From an uncultured Hyphomicrobiales bacterium (GTDB taxonomy: Bacteria > Pseudomonadota > Alphaproteobacteria > Rhizobiales > Beijerinckiaceae), in NCBI GenBank assembly GCA_903847605.1, contig CAINED010000031.1, forward strand, positions 1-64,000: 64,000 bases of DNA, written 5' to 3'. The notes below the pieces were generated by a model. It searched no databases. It was not told the origin of the DNA and saw only the letters and a list, made by a program, of their open reading frames with translations. Positions 62,914 through 64,000 of this stretch are shown in pieces (position 1 is the stretch's first letter; every line of letters begins with the position of its first letter). The translations under genes were made by a program, and so were the position numbers.

Positions 62914-63366
62914 TCAGGAAACGGCGATGTCGCGCGCGATGATCTGCGCCTTGCCTCGCGCATCGACGGCGATGGTCCCCGTTACATCGATGGCGCGCAG
63001 CATGTTGAGACCTTCAGGCAATTTGTCGCCGATCACCGCTAGGCTTGCTCCGGAATCGTGGAACGCGCCGCACATCGCGCAGGGCATGGCGGGCTTTTCG
63101 TTGAGATCGAAGAGCACATTCGCGCGCATGGCGGGCGAAAAATAACCGCGCAACGAAACCTCTTCACCAACGCGCGCCTTGGCTGCTTCGGTTGCAGCAC
63201 CGACTTCGTCTGCGAGATCGGAAATACGCGTGCGTGTTTTCGCGGCCAGCATTCCCGGAGAAAGCGCAACCGTGAAAGCAAGTCCGGCAAGCAATTCGCG
63301 ACGGCCGATATTCACATCCTCGCAAACGATCCTGGCGCGCATACAGGCGCGGCGGTTCTGGCTCAT
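62914..63366 (-). CDS. Small Tat-type exported protein, unknown function
   Basis: 150 residues. IGRRELLAGLAFTVALSPG is a Tat signal after a longer basic N-terminus. The mature part contains VGEEVSLRGYFSPAMRANVLFDL, CAMCGAF (CxxC) and a beta strand DVTGTIAVDARGKAQIIARDIAV, which could be an OB-like fold. GGGAG precedes the ATG. It lies 22 bp before the amidohydrolase gene, in the same operon. Confidence 0.72.
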   Translation of the reverse strand: MSQNRRACMRARIVCEDVNIGRRELLAGLAFTVALSPGMLAAKTRTRISDLADEVGAATEAAKARVGEEVSLRGYFSPAMRANVLFDLNEKPAMPCAMCGAFHDSGASLAVIGDKLPEGLNMLRAIDVTGTIAVDARGKAQIIARDIAVS

Positions 63367-63405
63367 GGCTGTCTCCCTATGGCTTCCAATGCCACGAGTA
63401 GAGAC

Positions 63406-64000
63406 TTACGCCACAGGCCCGTCAACCGGTCCCGTTACAGCCGCCCGTGCGGCCTCGGGCGCGACCCACTCGAATTCCGGCAGTTGGTGGCGGAACCAGG
63501 TGAACTGCCGCTTGGCGTAATGGCGCGTATCGAGCTTGCCCTTTTCAATGGCCTGTTCGAGCGAGATTTCGCCGCGCCCATAGGCCAGAAGGCCCGGCAC
63601 GCCATGCGCGCGCATCGCCGGCAGCGCAGGGTCGAGGCCTCTTTCGCCGAGCGCGCGAACCTCTTCCAGTGCGCCCGCGGATATCATGGCATCGAATCGC
63701 GCATCTATCCGCGCATAAAGTTGCTGCCTGTCGGGCGCGAGAAAGATGCAGCGGCAGCGAGCGGGATCAATCGCGGGTTCGCCGCGCTGCGACTGAAACG
63801 AAGTCAGCGACCGCCCGGTCGCAGCATGAATTTCCAGCGCGCGCAGGATGCGTTGCCGGTCGTTCTGCTTCAGCCGCGTAGCCGTCAGCGGATCTCGCGA
63901 CATCAGTTGCTCATGCAGGTCCGGCGTCGCAAAGCCTTCGGCGTCCGCGCGCACACGCTGACGTATCTCCTCGGGCACTTTGGGAATATCCGAGAGCCCG
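63406..64000 (-). CDS. miaA: tRNA dimethylallyltransferase MiaA, C-terminal part
   Basis: At least 197 residues; the 5' part runs past the right edge. GLSDIPKVPEEIRQRV, RLKQNDRQRILRALEIHAATGRSL, MISAGALEEVRAL and HYAKRQFTWFRHQLPEFEW are MiaA blocks. The enzyme adds an isopentenyl group to A37 of tRNAs reading UNN codons, using dimethylallyl diphosphate. Confidence 0.93.
   Translation of the reverse strand, partial: GLSDIPKVPEEIRQRVRADAEGFATPDLHEQLMSRDPLTATRLKQNDRQRILRALEIHAATGRSLTSFQSQRGEPAIDPARCRCIFLAPDRQQLYARIDARFDAMISAGALEEVRALGERGLDPALPAMRAHGVPGLLAYGRGEISLEQAIEKGKLDTRHYAKRQFTWFRHQLPEFEWVAPEAARAAVTGPVDGPVA

Overview
The window looks like chromosomal DNA from a GC-rich alphaproteobacterium, most likely Hyphomicrobiales (Rhizobiales). 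The signs are three tandem Omp25/Omp31-type outer-membrane barrels, a DUF1236 protein, an expansion of orphan Bug/TctC binding proteins, leader-peptide control of leu and ilv genes, and the high-GC codon usage. No phage, insertion sequence, CRISPR array or replication origin is visible.

Bases 1-7232 hold the most unusual locus. A gentisate-dioxygenase-type cupin and a two-subunit molybdoenzyme of the pyrogallol-phloroglucinol transhydroxylase family are each transcribed leftward, and each faces its own divergent IclR regulator; the two regulators are paralogues. The large subunit keeps the transhydroxylase Mo-site residues but carries an extra N-terminal domain that looks SCP2-like. The small subunit has lost exactly the cysteines of one Fe-S cluster. 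An amidase and a SulP transporter with STAS and cyclic-nucleotide-binding domains follow.

Bases 11165-18605 carry small catabolic operons: a RidA/2-aminomuconate-deaminase-like protein, a VOC protein and a LigI-like lactonase; then an SDR, a LigF-like GST, an enolase-superfamily enzyme and a Tat-exported binding protein. Bases 18600-26589 are a homoprotocatechuate (4-hydroxyphenylacetate) meta-pathway block. It has hpaG-like, hpaH, hpaI, hpaD and hpaR, then a class II aldolase-family gene and a PanE-like reductase, with an HpaB-type monooxygenase on the other strand. hpaE, hpaF and hpaC are not present. A complete livKHMGF branched-chain/aromatic-acid type ABC transporter follows.

Bases 31294-33758 hold a DUF1236 gene, tRNA-Lys(CTT) and leuA with a leader peptide carrying four consecutive Leu codons. 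Bases 33853-41630 hold a beta-propeller gene followed by five tandem Bug-type binding proteins, plus a sixth divergent one, with no TctA/TctB membrane genes. Next is a TauABC-like ABC operon with PhzF and Nudix genes, then small NTF2-like proteins.

Bases 47647-53907 hold branched-chain amino acid synthesis: ilvC, and ilvB and ilvH separated by a VapBC toxin-antitoxin pair. Upstream of ilvB is a textbook attenuator (promoter, Ile-Val-Val leader peptide, terminator). The right end has the tandem outer-membrane proteins, an esterase-like-phytase-type secreted protein, a TAXI-type anchored binding protein, a CbiM-like permease, an exported amidohydrolase, a small Tat-type protein and the 3' part of miaA, cut by the window end.

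Overall the region describes a metabolically versatile soil-type bacterium. Many binding proteins and importers bring in organic acids, and several peripheral aromatic pathways sit between housekeeping leu/ilv genes.
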